Assembly: GCF_008000895.1 (NCBI RefSeq) | Contig: NZ_CP042823.1 | Span: forward strand, 434,001-498,000 | DNA: 64,000 bases | Direction: 5' to 3' | Source: Methylobacterium sp. WL1 | GTDB taxonomy: Bacteria > Pseudomonadota > Alphaproteobacteria > Rhizobiales > Beijerinckiaceae | Shown: positions 21,018-31,023 of the stretch, one piece after another | Layout: every line of letters begins with the position of its first letter | How positions within the stretch are numbered: position 1 is the first letter of the stretch | The notes under the pieces: model-generated | What the model was told of the DNA's origin: nothing | What the model saw: the letters and a program-made list of their open reading frames with translations, nothing else | Databases searched by the model: none | Translations under genes and position numbers: made by a program

Positions 21018-21107
21018 GTCATCGCGAGCGCAGCGAAGCAAGCGAGGATAGCGCCTTGTTCGGGGAGCGCGCGCTGTACTTGGTCGCTTCGCTGCACTCG
21101 CGATGAC
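21018..21107. repeat. Palindromic intergenic repeat (REP-like hairpin)
   Basis: The left arm (21018-21040) starts GTCATCGCGAGCGCAGCGAA; the right arm (21085-21107) is its inverted complement with a single mismatch, and the arms enclose about 45 bases. GTCATCGCGAGCGCAGCGAAG is a motif I associate with dispersed palindromes in Hyphomicrobiales genomes. It lies directly after the VapB relic and before the next gene, and probably replaced the natural end of the antitoxin. Confidence 0.75.
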
Positions 21108-21159
21108 TGTGCGGGACGATCGGCTCAAACGCATTCAGCGGACGCTACCTGACACCGGC

Positions 21160-21726
21160 ATGCGCCTCCTCGACCGATACCTGCCGACCTACCAGTTCAG
21201 CGAGATGCATGCCTGCCTGGTGGCTGCCGAACCTGCCGCGATCCTCGACCGCGTTGCCGCCTATCGACCGGATTCGGATCGATTCTTTCGGCTCATGATC
21301 GGCCTGCGGGAATGGCCGATGCGCGTCCTTGGCAAGCCGGATGCGGTGCGTCCGCAATTCGGCTTCGACGACTTCACGCTCCTCGGCCGGAGCGAGAGCG
21401 AGATCGTCTATGGGTTGGTCGGCCGGTTCTGGCGACCGGATTACGGGCTCGAGACGATCGCCGACGACGCCGCGTTCGTGGCCTGCGATGCGACGCACAT
21501 CGCGAAACTCGCCCTTGCCTTCCAAACCCGGCGTGACCCCGACGGCCGGACCCGGCTCGTCACCGAGACCCGCGTCTTCTGCGCGAGCCGCGCCGCGCGG
21601 CTGAAGTTCATGCCGTATTGGCTGCTGATCCGCCCCGTCAGCGGTTTCTTGCGACGGCGCATGCTTGCGTCGATCAGGACCAGCACCGAAGCACGGGAGA
21701 CCGTCATCGCCGGAGACAGCCCGTAA
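21160..21726 (+). CDS. Hypothetical protein, SRPBCC/DUF2867-like
   Basis: 188 residues from the ATG at 21160 (MRLLDRYLPTYQFSEMH). A frame extends to 21103 but enters the adjoining palindromic repeat, so the shorter start is preferred. Features are SESEIVYGLVGRFWRPDYGL, then TRLVTETRVFCASRAARLKF, and a C-terminal PYWLLIRPVSGFLRRRML. That layout resembles polyketide-cyclase-like (SRPBCC) or DUF2867 proteins, which is a weak assignment. Its last 23 bases overlap the convergent mtgA. Confidence 0.65.
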   Translation: MRLLDRYLPTYQFSEMHACLVAAEPAAILDRVAAYRPDSDRFFRLMIGLREWPMRVLGKPDAVRPQFGFDDFTLLGRSESEIVYGLVGRFWRPDYGLETIADDAAFVACDATHIAKLALAFQTRRDPDGRTRLVTETRVFCASRAARLKFMPYWLLIRPVSGFLRRRMLASIRTSTEARETVIAGDSP

Positions 21727-22492
21727 GCCCTTCGATCTGTCCCATCATGGCCTGGATCTGCGCGGCGCGGCGGCGGACCCCGGGGGAGGGGCGGCCGGCG
21801 CTGCGGGTGATCGGGTTCGGCAGCACGGCGGCCAGAAGGGCGGCTTCTCCCCGGCTCAGCCGGCTCGCGTCCTTGCCGAACCAGTGGCGGCTCGCCGCCT
21901 GCGCGCCGTAGATGCCGTCGCCCCATTCGGCGATGTTGAGATAGATTTCCATCATCCGCCGTTTGCCCCAGAGGGCGTCCAGCGCCAGCGCGAGCGGGAT
22001 CTCGAACGCCTTCCGGATGTAGGACCGGCCCGGCCACAGGAAGACGTTCTTCACCGTCTGCATGGCGATGGTCGAGGCGCCTCGGCTCGGCGAATCCTCG
22101 TCCTCCACGACCTCGCGGATGGCCCCGAAATCGACGCCGTAATCGAGGCAGAAACGCTGGTCCTCCGAGGCGATCACCGCTTGGGGCAGCGCCGGCGCGA
22201 TCGCCGAGAGCGGCACCGCGTCCCGGCTCACGGGCTGAAGCGTCAACCAGCGTCCGAGCATCAGAGTCGACGGCGGCGTCACCGCGCTATAGACGAGCGC
22301 CAGCGTGAGCGTGGAGATGAATCCGACGGCGGGGAGCAGCAGGAGCGCTCCCACGATCCGGCGCACACGGCGGGACCGCCTTGGGCGAGCGCGTGGCAAG
22401 GCGCGCTCCGCCGCGATCCGCCTGGGTCCGGTTCGGTTGATCTTGATTTCATCTCCGCGCAAAGCGACGCCCGATTGATTTCGCCAGGCCAA
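21704..22492 (-). CDS. mtgA: Monofunctional peptidoglycan transglycosylase
   Basis: 262 residues. A basic N-terminus is followed by one transmembrane helix (IVGALLLLPAVGFISTLTLAL). The glycosyltransferase 51 domain shows ASEDQRFCLDYGVDF with the catalytic Glu, RGASTIAMQTVKNVFLWPGR, and IYLNIAEWGDGIYGAQAASR. It polymerises lipid II into glycan strands at the periplasmic face of the inner membrane. It is divergent from the prenyl synthase gene, with 18 bases between starts, so the two promoters must overlap the coding ends. Confidence 0.94.
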   Translation of the reverse strand: MAWRNQSGVALRGDEIKINRTGPRRIAAERALPRARPRRSRRVRRIVGALLLLPAVGFISTLTLALVYSAVTPPSTLMLGRWLTLQPVSRDAVPLSAIAPALPQAVIASEDQRFCLDYGVDFGAIREVVEDEDSPSRGASTIAMQTVKNVFLWPGRSYIRKAFEIPLALALDALWGKRRMMEIYLNIAEWGDGIYGAQAASRHWFGKDASRLSRGEAALLAAVLPNPITRSAGRPSPGVRRRAAQIQAMMGQIEGLTGCLRR

Positions 22493-22510
22493 GACCGGAC
22501 GCAGCGCCCG

Positions 22511-23482
22511 ATGACCTCGATACCCTCAACGCAGGCTCAGACCGGTTCGGTCAAGACGGCCACTCCCGCCGCCGGGTTTTCCCACAGGCTGACGCAGGTC
22601 GCCGAGACGGTCGAGACCTTCCTGGTCGAGCGCCTCGGACCAGAGGTCGGCCCCGGCGAGATCGCCCGGCCGCCGCGCCTGATGGAGGCGATGCGGCACG
22701 CGGTGCTGGGCGGCGGCAAGCGCCTGCGCCCGTTCCTGGCCATCGAGACCGCCCGGATGCTCGGTGGCTCGGAGGCCGCAGCGCTCGCGGCCGGCGCCGG
22801 TGTCGAACTGGTGCATTGCTACAGCCTCGTGCACGACGACCTCCCGGCCATGGACGACGACGACATGCGCCGCGGCAAGCCGACGGTGCACAAGGCCTAC
22901 GACGAGGCGACCGCCATCCTGGTGGGCGACGCGCTGCAGACGCTCGCCTTCGAGATCGTCGCCGACCCGACCTGGCAGCCGGACGCGCGAATCCGCGCCG
23001 ACCTCGTGCTCGGGCTCGCCCGCGCCTCAGGCCTCGGCGGAATGGTCGGCGGCCAGCTCCTCGACCTCACCGCCGAAGGGCGGTTCGGCGCCGCCACCAT
23101 GGACGTGGACGACACCCTGCGGATGCAGGCGATGAAGACCGGCGCAATCCTGGCCTTCTCGGTGGAAGCCGGCGCGATCGTCGGCGGGGCCGACGAGGGT
23201 CAGCGGGCGGCGCTGCTGCGCTATGGTCTGGCACTGGGCCAGGCGTTCCAGATTGCCGACGACATCCTCGACCGGGAAGCCTCGCCCGAGGCGATGGGCA
23301 AGGCCACCGGCAAGGACAAGGACGCCGGCAAGGCGACCCTGGTGGATCGCCTGGGCCTGGACGGCGCCCGGGCCGAGTGCGACCGTCTGGTCGGCGTCTG
23401 CGAGGATGCTGTGGCGCTCTGGGGCGAGGGCGCCCGGACCTTGCGGGACGCCGCCCGCTTCACGGTGGCGCGCAAGACCTGA
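22511..23482 (+). CDS. ispA: Farnesyl-type polyprenyl diphosphate synthase
   Basis: 323 residues from the ATG at 22511. The first Asp-rich motif is DDLPAMDDDDMRRG (from residue 110), and the second is DDILD (about residue 250); GGGKRLRPFL and GDALQTLAFEI are further family blocks. The pattern with a two-residue insertion in the first motif is that of bacterial farnesyl (class II FPP) synthases, making C15 diphosphate for cell-wall lipid and quinones. A geranyl or geranylgeranyl product cannot be excluded. Confidence 0.9.
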   Translation: MTSIPSTQAQTGSVKTATPAAGFSHRLTQVAETVETFLVERLGPEVGPGEIARPPRLMEAMRHAVLGGGKRLRPFLAIETARMLGGSEAAALAAGAGVELVHCYSLVHDDLPAMDDDDMRRGKPTVHKAYDEATAILVGDALQTLAFEIVADPTWQPDARIRADLVLGLARASGLGGMVGGQLLDLTAEGRFGAATMDVDDTLRMQAMKTGAILAFSVEAGAIVGGADEGQRAALLRYGLALGQAFQIADDILDREASPEAMGKATGKDKDAGKATLVDRLGLDGARAECDRLVGVCEDAVALWGEGARTLRDAARFTVARKT

Positions 23483-23596
23483 ACCGCTTCCCGCAAACCG
23501 GTGCTGCGCATGCGCTCGGCGCAGGGCCGGCCGGCTCGCGACAATTGAACGGATCGGTTTGACCGCCCGGCAAGGACGCGGACGCGACCGTCGGGC

Positions 23597-23938
23597 ATGC
23601 CCGCCTACCCGTCGCTCTCCCGCATCCTGGCCGCCGGCTCGGGTCTCGGCGGCCTTGGCTATCTGATGACTCGCACGGACCCCTCCGTGGAGGGTGTCCT
23701 GACTGGCTTGTCGTGCCTCGTCCTGTGTGTCGGCTTCTCCGCGCTGCCGGCTCCGAAGAGGCCGACGCGGCGTACACCCGCGCCGCCGTTGCGTCCGCCG
23801 GTGCCCGAGCCGCGAACCATCGACCCGCTGGCGGGACCGCAGCCCCACCGGCTGCTCATGGCCCAGGTCGTGCAGCCCCCCGCCCCGCCAACCCAGCCGG
23901 AGCGCAGCGACGACCTGCAGCCTGGGCGGACGTCTTGA
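23597..23938 (+). CDS. Small membrane protein with proline-rich tail, unknown
   Basis: 113 residues. Two hydrophobic stretches (ILAAGSGLGGLGYLM and GVLTGLSCLVLCVGFSAL) are followed by a long proline-rich, presumably unstructured tail. No family is recognised. It lies 114 bases after the prenyl synthase on the same strand and converges with the sugar permease gene. Coding status is moderately supported by hydrophobicity pattern only. Confidence 0.45.
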   Translation: MPAYPSLSRILAAGSGLGGLGYLMTRTDPSVEGVLTGLSCLVLCVGFSALPAPKRPTRRTPAPPLRPPVPEPRTIDPLAGPQPHRLLMAQVVQPPAPPTQPERSDDLQPGRTS

Positions 23939-23972
23939 GCCCTTGCCGCCGGGGAGCAGCAGCCTTGTCGCG

Positions 23973-25202
23973 TCAGGCCCGGTTCTTCTTGTTGTAGACG
24001 TCGAGGCAGACAGCCGCGAGCAGCACGATACCCTTGATGACTTGCTGGTAGTCGATGCCGATCCCGAGGATCGACATGCCGTTGTTCATCACGCCGATGA
24101 TGAACGCCCCGATGACGACCCCCGAAACCTTGCCGATGCCGCCCGCGGCCGAGGCGCCGCCGATGAAGCAGGCCGCGATCACGTCGAGCTCGAACCCGAC
24201 GCCGGCCTTCGGGGTCGCGGTGTTGAGGCGCGCGGCGAAGATCATGCCGGCGAGCCCGGCGAGGGCACCCATGTTGGCGAAGGTCAGGAAAGTGAGCCGC
24301 TCGGTCTTGATGCCCGACAGGCGTGCGGCCTTGATGTTGCCGCCCAGCGCGTAGATGCGCCGCCCGATCGTCGTGCGGGTGGTGACGAAGCGGTAGATCA
24401 TCACCAGCACGAACATGACCAGCAACACGTTCGGCAGGCCGCGATACGAACTCATCTGGTACGCGAAGGCCAGGATCACCGCGGTGATAATGCCGTTGCG
24501 GGCGATGAACGAGGCCAGGCTGTCCGGCGAGCCTCCGTGGCGGACCTGAACGGAGCGGCGCTGCCAGTTCATGCCGAGCAGGAGGAGCGCGAGCACGAGC
24601 CCCATCAGCATCGCGGTCCAGGGCCCGGCGAAGTTGACCAGGAAGCCTTTGGAAAGGAGCTGGAACACCTCCGGGAACGGCCCGATCGAGGCGCCCTGCA
24701 ACAGCGCGAGCGTCAGGCCCCGGAACACCAGCATGCCGGCGAGGGTGACGATGAAGCTCGGGATCCCGAGATACGCCACGAACGCGCCCTGCAGGCCGCC
24801 GATGGCGGCGCCGACCGCGAGGCACACGATGGTCGCGGTGAACGGGTCGATGCCGTAATGCACCATGAGCAGACCCGCCAGGGCGCCGACGAAGCCGACG
24901 ATTGAGCCGATCGACAGGTCGATATGGCCGGCCACGATGACCAGCAGCATGCCCAGCGCCATCACGACGACGTAGCTGTTCTGCAGGATCAGGTTGGTCA
25001 GGTTGAGCGGCTGGAACAGCACGCCGTTCGTCGTGTACTCGAAGAACAGCGTGATCAGCAGCAGGGCGATCACCAGCCCGTAATCCCGGAACTGCGAGGT
25101 TCCCAGGAAGCCGCGCTTGGCGCGCGCATCGGCAGCGGGCTTGGCGTCCGGGACGGACTCGGGACCGGGGGGCATCGTCTTGGCCGCAGAGGTCTCGGTC
25201 AT
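23973..25202 (-). CDS. gguB: Sugar ABC transporter permease (GguB/XylH type)
   Basis: 409 residues with about ten membrane helices. Blocks typical of the carbohydrate-uptake-2 permeases are [58 protein letters not shown] and VISAxFIGG-like [19 protein letters not shown]. The order chvE-gguA-gguB matches the Agrobacterium locus. Its ATG overlaps the stop of the ATPase gene (ATGA). It forms the inner-membrane channel for sugars delivered by the binding protein. Confidence 0.93.
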   Translation of the reverse strand: MTETSAAKTMPPGPESVPDAKPAADARAKRGFLGTSQFRDYGLVIALLLITLFFEYTTNGVLFQPLNLTNLILQNSYVVVMALGMLLVIVAGHIDLSIGSIVGFVGALAGLLMVHYGIDPFTATIVCLAVGAAIGGLQGAFVAYLGIPSFIVTLAGMLVFRGLTLALLQGASIGPFPEVFQLLSKGFLVNFAGPWTAMLMGLVLALLLLGMNWQRRSVQVRHGGSPDSLASFIARNGIITAVILAFAYQMSSYRGLPNVLLVMFVLVMIYRFVTTRTTIGRRIYALGGNIKAARLSGIKTERLTFLTFANMGALAGLAGMIFAARLNTATPKAGVGFELDVIAACFIGGASAAGGIGKVSGVVIGAFIIGVMNNGMSILGIGIDYQQVIKGIVLLAAVCLDVYNKKNRA

Positions 25203-26734
25203 GCGTTCAGTTCCTTCGAGCGCATGATCGCGCGCATGATCGCCTCCTGGCTCGCCTCCGAGCGCTGGAACTCACCCACGAAACGCCCCTCGTTCATCAC
25301 GTAGATGCGGTCGCACATGCCGAGTAGCTCAGGCATCTCGGACGAGATCATCAGCACGCCCTTGCCGCCCTCGGCCAGCTCGTTGATGATCGCGTAGATT
25401 TCGTACTTGGCGCCGACGTCGATGCCCCGAGTCGGCTCGTCCAGGATCAGCACCTTGGGGTGCGTGAACAGCCACTTGCTCAGCACGACCTTCTGCTGGT
25501 TGCCGCCGGACAGGTTTACGGTCTGCTGCGCGACTCCGAAGGAGCGGATGCGCATCTTCGCGCGATAGTCGGTGGCGACGCCGCACTCCTTGTCCTCGTC
25601 GATCACCGCGGCCCTGGACACGCCCGGCAGGTTCGCCAGCGTGGTGTTCTTGGTGATGGTCTCGTCGAGCACGAGGCCGAGCTGCTTGCGGTCCTCGGTG
25701 ACGTAGGCGATGCCCGCCGTGATCGCCTTGCCGATGGACGAGACGTCGGCGTCCCGGCCTTCGATCCGGACTTGGCCCGAGATGCCCTGGCCGTAGGCGC
25801 GGCCGAACAGGCTCATGGCGAGTTCGGTGCGGCCCGAGCCCATCAGGCCGGCGATCCCGACGATCTCGCCCTTGCGGACGGTGAGGCTGACGTTGCGCAC
25901 CACCGCCCGGTCGGCGTGGACGGCGTGGTGCACCGTCCAGTTGCGCACCTCCAGCATCACGTCGCCGAGCCGCGGCTCGCGGGCCGGATACCGGTTCGCC
26001 ATCTCGCGGCCGACCATGCCCCGGATGATTCGGTCCTCATCGACGGTGCCGTCACGGCAATCCAGCGTCTCGACCGTGGTGCCGTCGCGCAGAACCGTGA
26101 TCCGGTCGGCGACCTTGGAGATCTCGTTGAGCTTGTGGGAGATCAGGATCGACGCGATACCCTGTTCCCGAAAGCTGACGAGCAGGCGCAGGAGCGCGTC
26201 ACTGTCCTTTTCGCTCAGGCTCGCGGTCGGCTCATCGAGGATGAGCAGCTTCACCTTCTTCGAGAGCGCCTTGGCGATCTCCACGAGCTGCTGCTTGCCG
26301 ACGCCGAGATGGGTGACCAGCGTTTCGGGGTTCTCCTCGAGCCCCACGGTCCTCAGGAGGTCGACCGCCCGGCTGAACATCCGGTCCCGGTCGATGATGC
26401 CGAACCGGGCCGGCTCGTTGCCGAGGAAGATGTTCTCGGCGATCGACAGGAACGGAACCAGCGCGAGTTCCTGGTGGATGATGACGATCCCGACGCGCTC
26501 GCTGTCCGAGATGTCCCGAAACGCGCTGAGGCGGCCCTCGTAATGGATCTCGCCCTCGTAGGTTCCGTGCGGGTAGACCCCGCTCAGGACCTTCATCAGC
26601 GTCGACTTTCCGGCGCCGTTCTCCCCGACCAGGGCATGGATCTCGGCCGGCCGGATCGTCAGGTTGACGTCGGAGAGCGCCTTGACGCCGGGAAATGTCT
26701 TCGTAATCCCTCGCATTTCGAGGACGGGCTGCAT
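25199..26734 (-). CDS. gguA: Sugar ABC transporter ATPase, double domain (GguA/XylG type)
   Basis: 511 residues holding two ABC domains. The first has Walker [10 protein letters not shown], a [14 protein letters not shown] signature region and [12 protein letters not shown]. The second has the degenerate [10 protein letters not shown] in place of Walker [15 protein letters not shown] and [12 protein letters not shown], as usual in the CUT2 family, in which only one site is fully active. It powers import of sugars such as xylose, glucose or arabinose. It is translationally coupled to the permease gene. Confidence 0.95.
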   Translation of the reverse strand: MQPVLEMRGITKTFPGVKALSDVNLTIRPAEIHALVGENGAGKSTLMKVLSGVYPHGTYEGEIHYEGRLSAFRDISDSERVGIVIIHQELALVPFLSIAENIFLGNEPARFGIIDRDRMFSRAVDLLRTVGLEENPETLVTHLGVGKQQLVEIAKALSKKVKLLILDEPTASLSEKDSDALLRLLVSFREQGIASILISHKLNEISKVADRITVLRDGTTVETLDCRDGTVDEDRIIRGMVGREMANRYPAREPRLGDVMLEVRNWTVHHAVHADRAVVRNVSLTVRKGEIVGIAGLMGSGRTELAMSLFGRAYGQGISGQVRIEGRDADVSSIGKAITAGIAYVTEDRKQLGLVLDETITKNTTLANLPGVSRAAVIDEDKECGVATDYRAKMRIRSFGVAQQTVNLSGGNQQKVVLSKWLFTHPKVLILDEPTRGIDVGAKYEIYAIINELAEGGKGVLMISSEMPELLGMCDRIYVMNEGRFVGEFQRSEASQEAIMRAIMRSKELNA

Positions 26735-26833
26735 GCGACCAATTCCGGCTCATCGTTCAGATGTCGGCAGCCGATGCCGGGGATGCCGGCATCGGCCAGG
26801 ATCGATCGGGACCGGACCCCGGCCCCGCCGCGC

Positions 26834-27907
26834 TTATTTCAGCTGGTCGAGCGTGTAGTAGCCGGTTTCCACGAGGACCGGCTTCCAGTTATCCTTGGTG
26901 ACGACGACCGGCTTCAGCAGGAAGGACGGGACGATCTTCTTGCCGTTGTTGTAGGTTTTGGTGTCGTTCACCTCGGGCTGCTTGCCGTTCTCGATGGCGT
27001 CAATCATCGCCACAGTTACCTTGGCCAGCTCGCGCGTATCCTTGAACACGGTCGAGTATTGTTCGCCGGCGATGATGGACTTGACCGATTGCAGCTCGGC
27101 ATCCTGGCCGCTGACCACCGGCATCTTCAGGCTGCCGGAGCCGTAGCCGACGCCTTTGAGCGACGAGATGATGCCGATCGAGATGCCATCGTAGGGCGAC
27201 AGGACCGCATCGAGCTTGGCACTGCCGTAATAGGCCGAGAGCAGGTTATCCATGCGTGCCTGGGCGGTGGCCGGATCCCAGCGCAGGGTCGAGACCTTGT
27301 CCATTCCGGCTTGGCCAGAGCGCACGACCAGTTTCTTCGCGTCGACATACGGCTTCAGCACCGACAGCGCGCCGTCGTAGAAGAAGTAGGCGTTGTTGTC
27401 GTCCGGCGAGCCGCCGAACAGCTCGATGTTGAACGGGCCCTTGCCGTCCTTCAGCCCGAGCGCGTCGACAATCGAGTTGGCCTGCTGCACGCCAACCTGG
27501 AAGTTGTCGAACGTGGCGTAGAAATCGACGTTCGGGGTTCCCTTGATCAAGCGGTCGTACGCGATGACCTTGACGCCGGCATCCTTGGCTTTCGACAGCA
27601 CGTCACTGAGCGTCGTGCCGTCGATCGACGCGATCACGAGGACTTTTGCCCCTTTGGTGAGCATGTTCTCGATCTGGGCGAGCTGATTCGGGATGTCGTC
27701 GTCGGCGTATTGCAGGTCCGGCTTGTAGCCCTTGGCGGACAGCTGCTTCACGATGTTGTTGCCGTCGTCGATCCAGCGCTGAGACGACTTGGTCGGCATG
27801 GCGACACCGATCAGGTCGCCGCCGGCGGCGAGCGCCTCCGGCACGGCGATGCCGGCCAGCATCGTGGCAGCGAGCGCGAGCCTCAAGAATGACTGCTTGG
27901 TGATCAT
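26834..27907 (-). CDS. chvE: Periplasmic sugar-binding protein, ChvE type
   Basis: 357 residues from the ATG at 27907; a GGGGGG run lies just upstream. A signal peptide ([20 protein letters not shown]) precedes the mature [20 protein letters not shown], where Trp and Asp are sugar-contact residues in ChvE-like proteins. [34 protein letters not shown] and [18 protein letters not shown] are also diagnostic. It feeds the GguAB transporter; in Agrobacterium ChvE also talks to chemotaxis and VirA. Ligand is likely a pentose or hexose. Confidence 0.93.
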   Translation of the reverse strand: MITKQSFLRLALAATMLAGIAVPEALAAGGDLIGVAMPTKSSQRWIDDGNNIVKQLSAKGYKPDLQYADDDIPNQLAQIENMLTKGAKVLVIASIDGTTLSDVLSKAKDAGVKVIAYDRLIKGTPNVDFYATFDNFQVGVQQANSIVDALGLKDGKGPFNIELFGGSPDDNNAYFFYDGALSVLKPYVDAKKLVVRSGQAGMDKVSTLRWDPATAQARMDNLLSAYYGSAKLDAVLSPYDGISIGIISSLKGVGYGSGSLKMPVVSGQDAELQSVKSIIAGEQYSTVFKDTRELAKVTVAMIDAIENGKQPEVNDTKTYNNGKKIVPSFLLKPVVVTKDNWKPVLVETGYYTLDQLK

Positions 27908-28338
27908 CAAGTCCCCCCGGTCGTATTGTCGTCCCGCGCGCCGGATCGGCGCACGCCGCGTTGAGCGAATGCTTTTTTTGATTGACGGACGTCGTCGGCA
28001 GATCGGCGCCCTATAGCCAACTCTGCGCGAGAACTTCCTCGGCGAGCCGATCCCGACGTGTTGGGACGGTCACCAGTCTTCGGCACCGGCACCGGCGGCC
28101 CGGTCGTCCGACGGACGCCCGGTGACGGAACTGGCGAAGGCGGCGCACGGCTTACGAGGGCCCTCGCCCCGCGCGCGACCGAGTTCGTAACTCGGCCGTT
28201 TTTGTTGAGCGATTTGTATGAGTTATAAAACGGTGCGTCAATCGGCGCCGCGCAGAGCACACGGAAAAAGCGTGGATGCTGTTGAAGGCGGTTGCGCCGT
28301 GTGGGCGGGGCCGCGCCGGCAGGCGACGGCCCGGGATT
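27908..28338. other. 431-base non-coding region between SDR gene end and chvE start
   Basis: No supported gene. It must hold the chvE promoter (minus strand). It includes an AT-rich patch around 28196-28230 and a perfect inverted repeat (listed separately). An open frame of 117 codons on the minus strand ends at chvE but has no family likeness, repetitive Pro/Arg/Ser content and no convincing ribosome site. Confidence 0.5.
28179..28195. promoter_or_regulatory. Perfect inverted repeat upstream of chvE, candidate operator
   Basis: CCGAGTT-CGT-AACTCGG is a 7-base perfect dyad with a 3-base centre, next to the AT-rich patch that may form the chvE promoter. It could be an operator for a LysR/LacI-type sugar regulator or a small hairpin; a short T-run follows on the plus strand, but no plus-strand gene ends here, so a terminator role is unlikely. 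Confidence 0.35.
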
Positions 28339-29091
28339 TCAGCCGCGTCCGACGAACGGCATCTTGGTCGCCATCACGGTCATGAACTGGACGTTCGCCT
28401 CCAGGGGAAGGTTCGCCATCATCAGCACCGCGTCGCCGACATGGTCCGGGTCCATCACCGCCTCAGGCCGCGTCGAGCCATCGGGCTGCGCGACGCCGGC
28501 CTTCATCTTGCCGCCCATCGGGGTGTCGGCGTTGCCGATATCGATCTGGCCGCAGGCGATGTCGTAGGCGCGCCCATCCAGCGAAGTCGCCTTGGTCAGG
28601 CCGGTCACGGCGTGCTTCGTCGCCGTGTAGGCGATCGAATTCGGCCGCGGGGCATGGGCCGAGATCGAACCATTGTTGATGATCCGGCCGCCACGGGGAT
28701 CCTGGTCGCGCATGATCCGGAAGGCGTGCTGGGTGCACAGGAACAGCGCCGTCAGGTTGGTGTCGATCACCTGGCGCCAGGTCTCGAGCGGCAGATCCTC
28801 CAGCGGGACAGCCGGGGCACCGATCCCGGCATTGTTGAACAGCAGGTCGAGACGGCCGAACCGGCCTTTGGTCTGCGCGAACAGGTTGGCGATCGACTCC
28901 GGGTCGGTCACATCGGTGGGCACCACGAGGGCGCGGCCGGGCTCGATCCGCGCCGCGACCTCGTCGAGCGGCGCCTGCCGCCGCCCGGACAGCACGACGG
29001 TCCATCCGGCCCCGGCGAGCGCCAGGGCCGAAGCCTTGCCGACCCCCGTCCCCGCTCCGGTCACGATCGCGATCCGACCAGCCACCGACAT
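28339..29091 (-). CDS. Short-chain dehydrogenase/reductase
   Basis: 250 residues. The cofactor loop is [16 protein letters not shown] (TGxxxGxG), LFNNAG stabilises the sheet, and the catalytic set is Ser in NNGSISAHA with YTATK. The classical SDR layout is intact. The acidic residue after strand two is not obvious (VLSGRRQ), which favours NADP(H). The substrate is unknown. Divergent from the cyclic-nucleotide/patatin gene, with about 200 bases between starts. Confidence 0.9.
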   Translation of the reverse strand: MSVAGRIAIVTGAGTGVGKASALALAGAGWTVVLSGRRQAPLDEVAARIEPGRALVVPTDVTDPESIANLFAQTKGRFGRLDLLFNNAGIGAPAVPLEDLPLETWRQVIDTNLTALFLCTQHAFRIMRDQDPRGGRIINNGSISAHAPRPNSIAYTATKHAVTGLTKATSLDGRAYDIACGQIDIGNADTPMGGKMKAGVAQPDGSTRPEAVMDPDHVGDAVLMMANLPLEANVQFMTVMATKMPFVGRG

Positions 29092-29289
29092 CGCCGCCTC
29101 CCTGTTCCATGACGTTGCCCCGGCTGTACCGGACCGCCGTGGCGGCGCGAAGGGCGATCCGTTTCAGATGCATGGGGACCGTAGCGACCGGCAACACGCT
29201 ATGGTGGAGATGACGGTACGCGGGATCGGGAGCGGCGGGATGCGGGCCTTTCGGGAAACAGGTGCGATCGCGGCCGCAGCGGAGCGCAG

Positions 29290-31023
29290 ATGAGCGCACC
29301 CGAGATCCCGTTCCTGGCCGGACTTGACGCGGCGGCGGTCTCGGCCGTCCGTGCCCGCATGGTCTCGATGGCGGTGCCAGCCGGCCGGACCCTGTTCGAG
29401 CAGGGCGATGTCGGCGACGCGCTCTACACGCTGGTTTCCGGCGCGGTCGGCGTCTCGACGCGCGATCGCCACGGGATCTTCACCCGGATCGCCCGGCTGC
29501 GCCCACCCGAGACCTTCGGCGAGATGGCGCTCCTGTCCGAGGCGCCGCGCGCCGCGACCGTCATGGCACTGCGGGATTCGCAGTTCCTGTGCCTGACACG
29601 CGCCGCCTTCGAGACCGTGATCACGGAGCATCCGCACACGCTCCTCTACTTCGCCCGCATGCTCGCCGAGCGCCTGCGCACGCTCTACGACGGCCATTCG
29701 GTGCATCAAGCGCCGCGCACCTTCGTGGTTCTGGCGGTGACGGATGGCCCGGACCCGGAGCCGCTCGCCCACGACTTCGCCGCCGCCCTCGACGCGATCC
29801 TGCCGGGGAAAACGGCTTGCCTGAGCCGGTGGCCCGATGGGGCCGACGAGGACTGGGTTCACGCCTTCGAGGCCCGGCATGCGCGGACGGTGTTCGTTGC
29901 GCGGGACATCGGCGACGCGTGGTCGCGGCTGAGCCAGCGCCTCGGCGACCATGTTCTGTTGCTTGCCGAGCCCGGCGCGCCGCCGCGCCCCGGCGTGACC
30001 GCCTATCTGGAGCGGGTGCGGTCCGACTGGATCCGCATGGACCTGGTGGTGCGCCAGGACCCCGCGGCATCGCGCCCGAAGGCCCTGCACCCGCAGGTCG
30101 CTGGCCTGCCCGTTGCGATGCGGGTCCAGGTCCGCCCCGGCCGGCACCTCGACGTCCGTCGGCTTGCACGGCTGGCCAGCGGGGTCGGGCGGGGACTGGT
30201 GCTCGGCGGGGGCGGCGCGCGCGCATTTGCCCATCTCGGCGTGCTCCAGGCCCTGGACGAGGCCGGCTGTCCGCCGGACTTCGTGGGCGGCACCAGCATG
30301 GGAGCGATCATCGCCGCCAGCCTCGCCATGGGCTGGAGCCTCGCCGAGATCCAGGCGCAGACCGAGGCCTCGTTCGCCGGCCGCAGCCTGATAAACGATT
30401 ACACTTTGCCCATCCACGCCCTGACGCGGGGTTCCAAGGTCGACGCAGGTCTCGCCGAACGCTACGGCGGCGCGCGGATCGAGGACCTGTGGCTGCCGTA
30501 TTTCTGCGTGTCGTCGAACCTGACGACCGGGCGGGCGATGATCCACCGCGCCGGGGACCTGCCCAAGGCCTTGCGGGCGAGCATCGCGATCCCGGGACTG
30601 CTGCCCCCAGTCCTGTGCGAGGCGGGCGTGCTGGTCGACGGGGGCATGATGAACAACGTGCCCGCGGACGTCGCCGCCGAACTGGAGCGTGGTCCGGTCC
30701 TGGCCGTCGATGTCGGCAGCGACCGCGCGTTCCAGGACATGCCCATCCGGGGCTGGCGCGGCCGGCTCCTGCGCAGGTTGATCGGCTCGCCGGCCGCGAT
30801 GCCGGGCCTGGCGCCGCTCTTGTTGCGCGCGGCCACCGTGTCGAGCGATGCGCAAACCATGATGGCCGCGGCCCACGCCACGGCCCTGCTCAGACCGCCG
30901 CTCGCCGGCATCGATCTGCGCGCGTGGTCGAGCTTCCGGGAATCGGCCGAGCTCGGTTACCGGGACACCCGCGCGAACATCGAGGCCGGACATCTGGCGC
31001 AGTGGCTCGATCCGATGCGCTGA
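29290..31023 (+). CDS. Cyclic-nucleotide-binding domain fused to patatin-like phospholipase
   Basis: 577 residues. The N-terminus (about 1-120) is a Crp-type cNMP-binding fold: AGRTLFEQGDVGDALYTLVS, then FGEMALLSEAPRAATVMAL, the phosphate-binding cassette. The C-terminus is a patatin/NTE domain with oxyanion loop GGGGARAFAHLG, nucleophile elbow GTSMG (Ser336) and catalytic DGG (Asp450). No helix-turn-helix and no membrane segment are seen. The layout is that of neuropathy-target-esterase-like lipid hydrolases, suggesting a lysophospholipase gated by a nucleotide. A central 150-residue linker region (about 140-290) is less conserved. Confidence 0.92.
   Translation: MSAPEIPFLAGLDAAAVSAVRARMVSMAVPAGRTLFEQGDVGDALYTLVSGAVGVSTRDRHGIFTRIARLRPPETFGEMALLSEAPRAATVMALRDSQFLCLTRAAFETVITEHPHTLLYFARMLAERLRTLYDGHSVHQAPRTFVVLAVTDGPDPEPLAHDFAAALDAILPGKTACLSRWPDGADEDWVHAFEARHARTVFVARDIGDAWSRLSQRLGDHVLLLAEPGAPPRPGVTAYLERVRSDWIRMDLVVRQDPAASRPKALHPQVAGLPVAMRVQVRPGRHLDVRRLARLASGVGRGLVLGGGGARAFAHLGVLQALDEAGCPPDFVGGTSMGAIIAASLAMGWSLAEIQAQTEASFAGRSLINDYTLPIHALTRGSKVDAGLAERYGGARIEDLWLPYFCVSSNLTTGRAMIHRAGDLPKALRASIAIPGLLPPVLCEAGVLVDGGMMNNVPADVAAELERGPVLAVDVGSDRAFQDMPIRGWRGRLLRRLIGSPAAMPGLAPLLLRAATVSSDAQTMMAAAHATALLRPPLAGIDLRAWSSFRESAELGYRDTRANIEAGHLAQWLDPMR

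Noticed and set aside
20709..21134. Minus-strand frame opposite the VapB relic
   Set aside because: Crosses the palindromic repeat and shows no homology; the plus-strand frame aligns well with VapB.
25460..27892. An 810-codon plus-strand frame opposite gguA and chvE
   Set aside because: Composition mirrors the complementary genes, and no motif or ribosome site supports it.
27907..28260. A 117-codon frame just upstream of chvE on the minus strand
   Set aside because: Lies in the promoter region, is Pro/Arg/Ser-rich, and lacks a ribosome site or family likeness.
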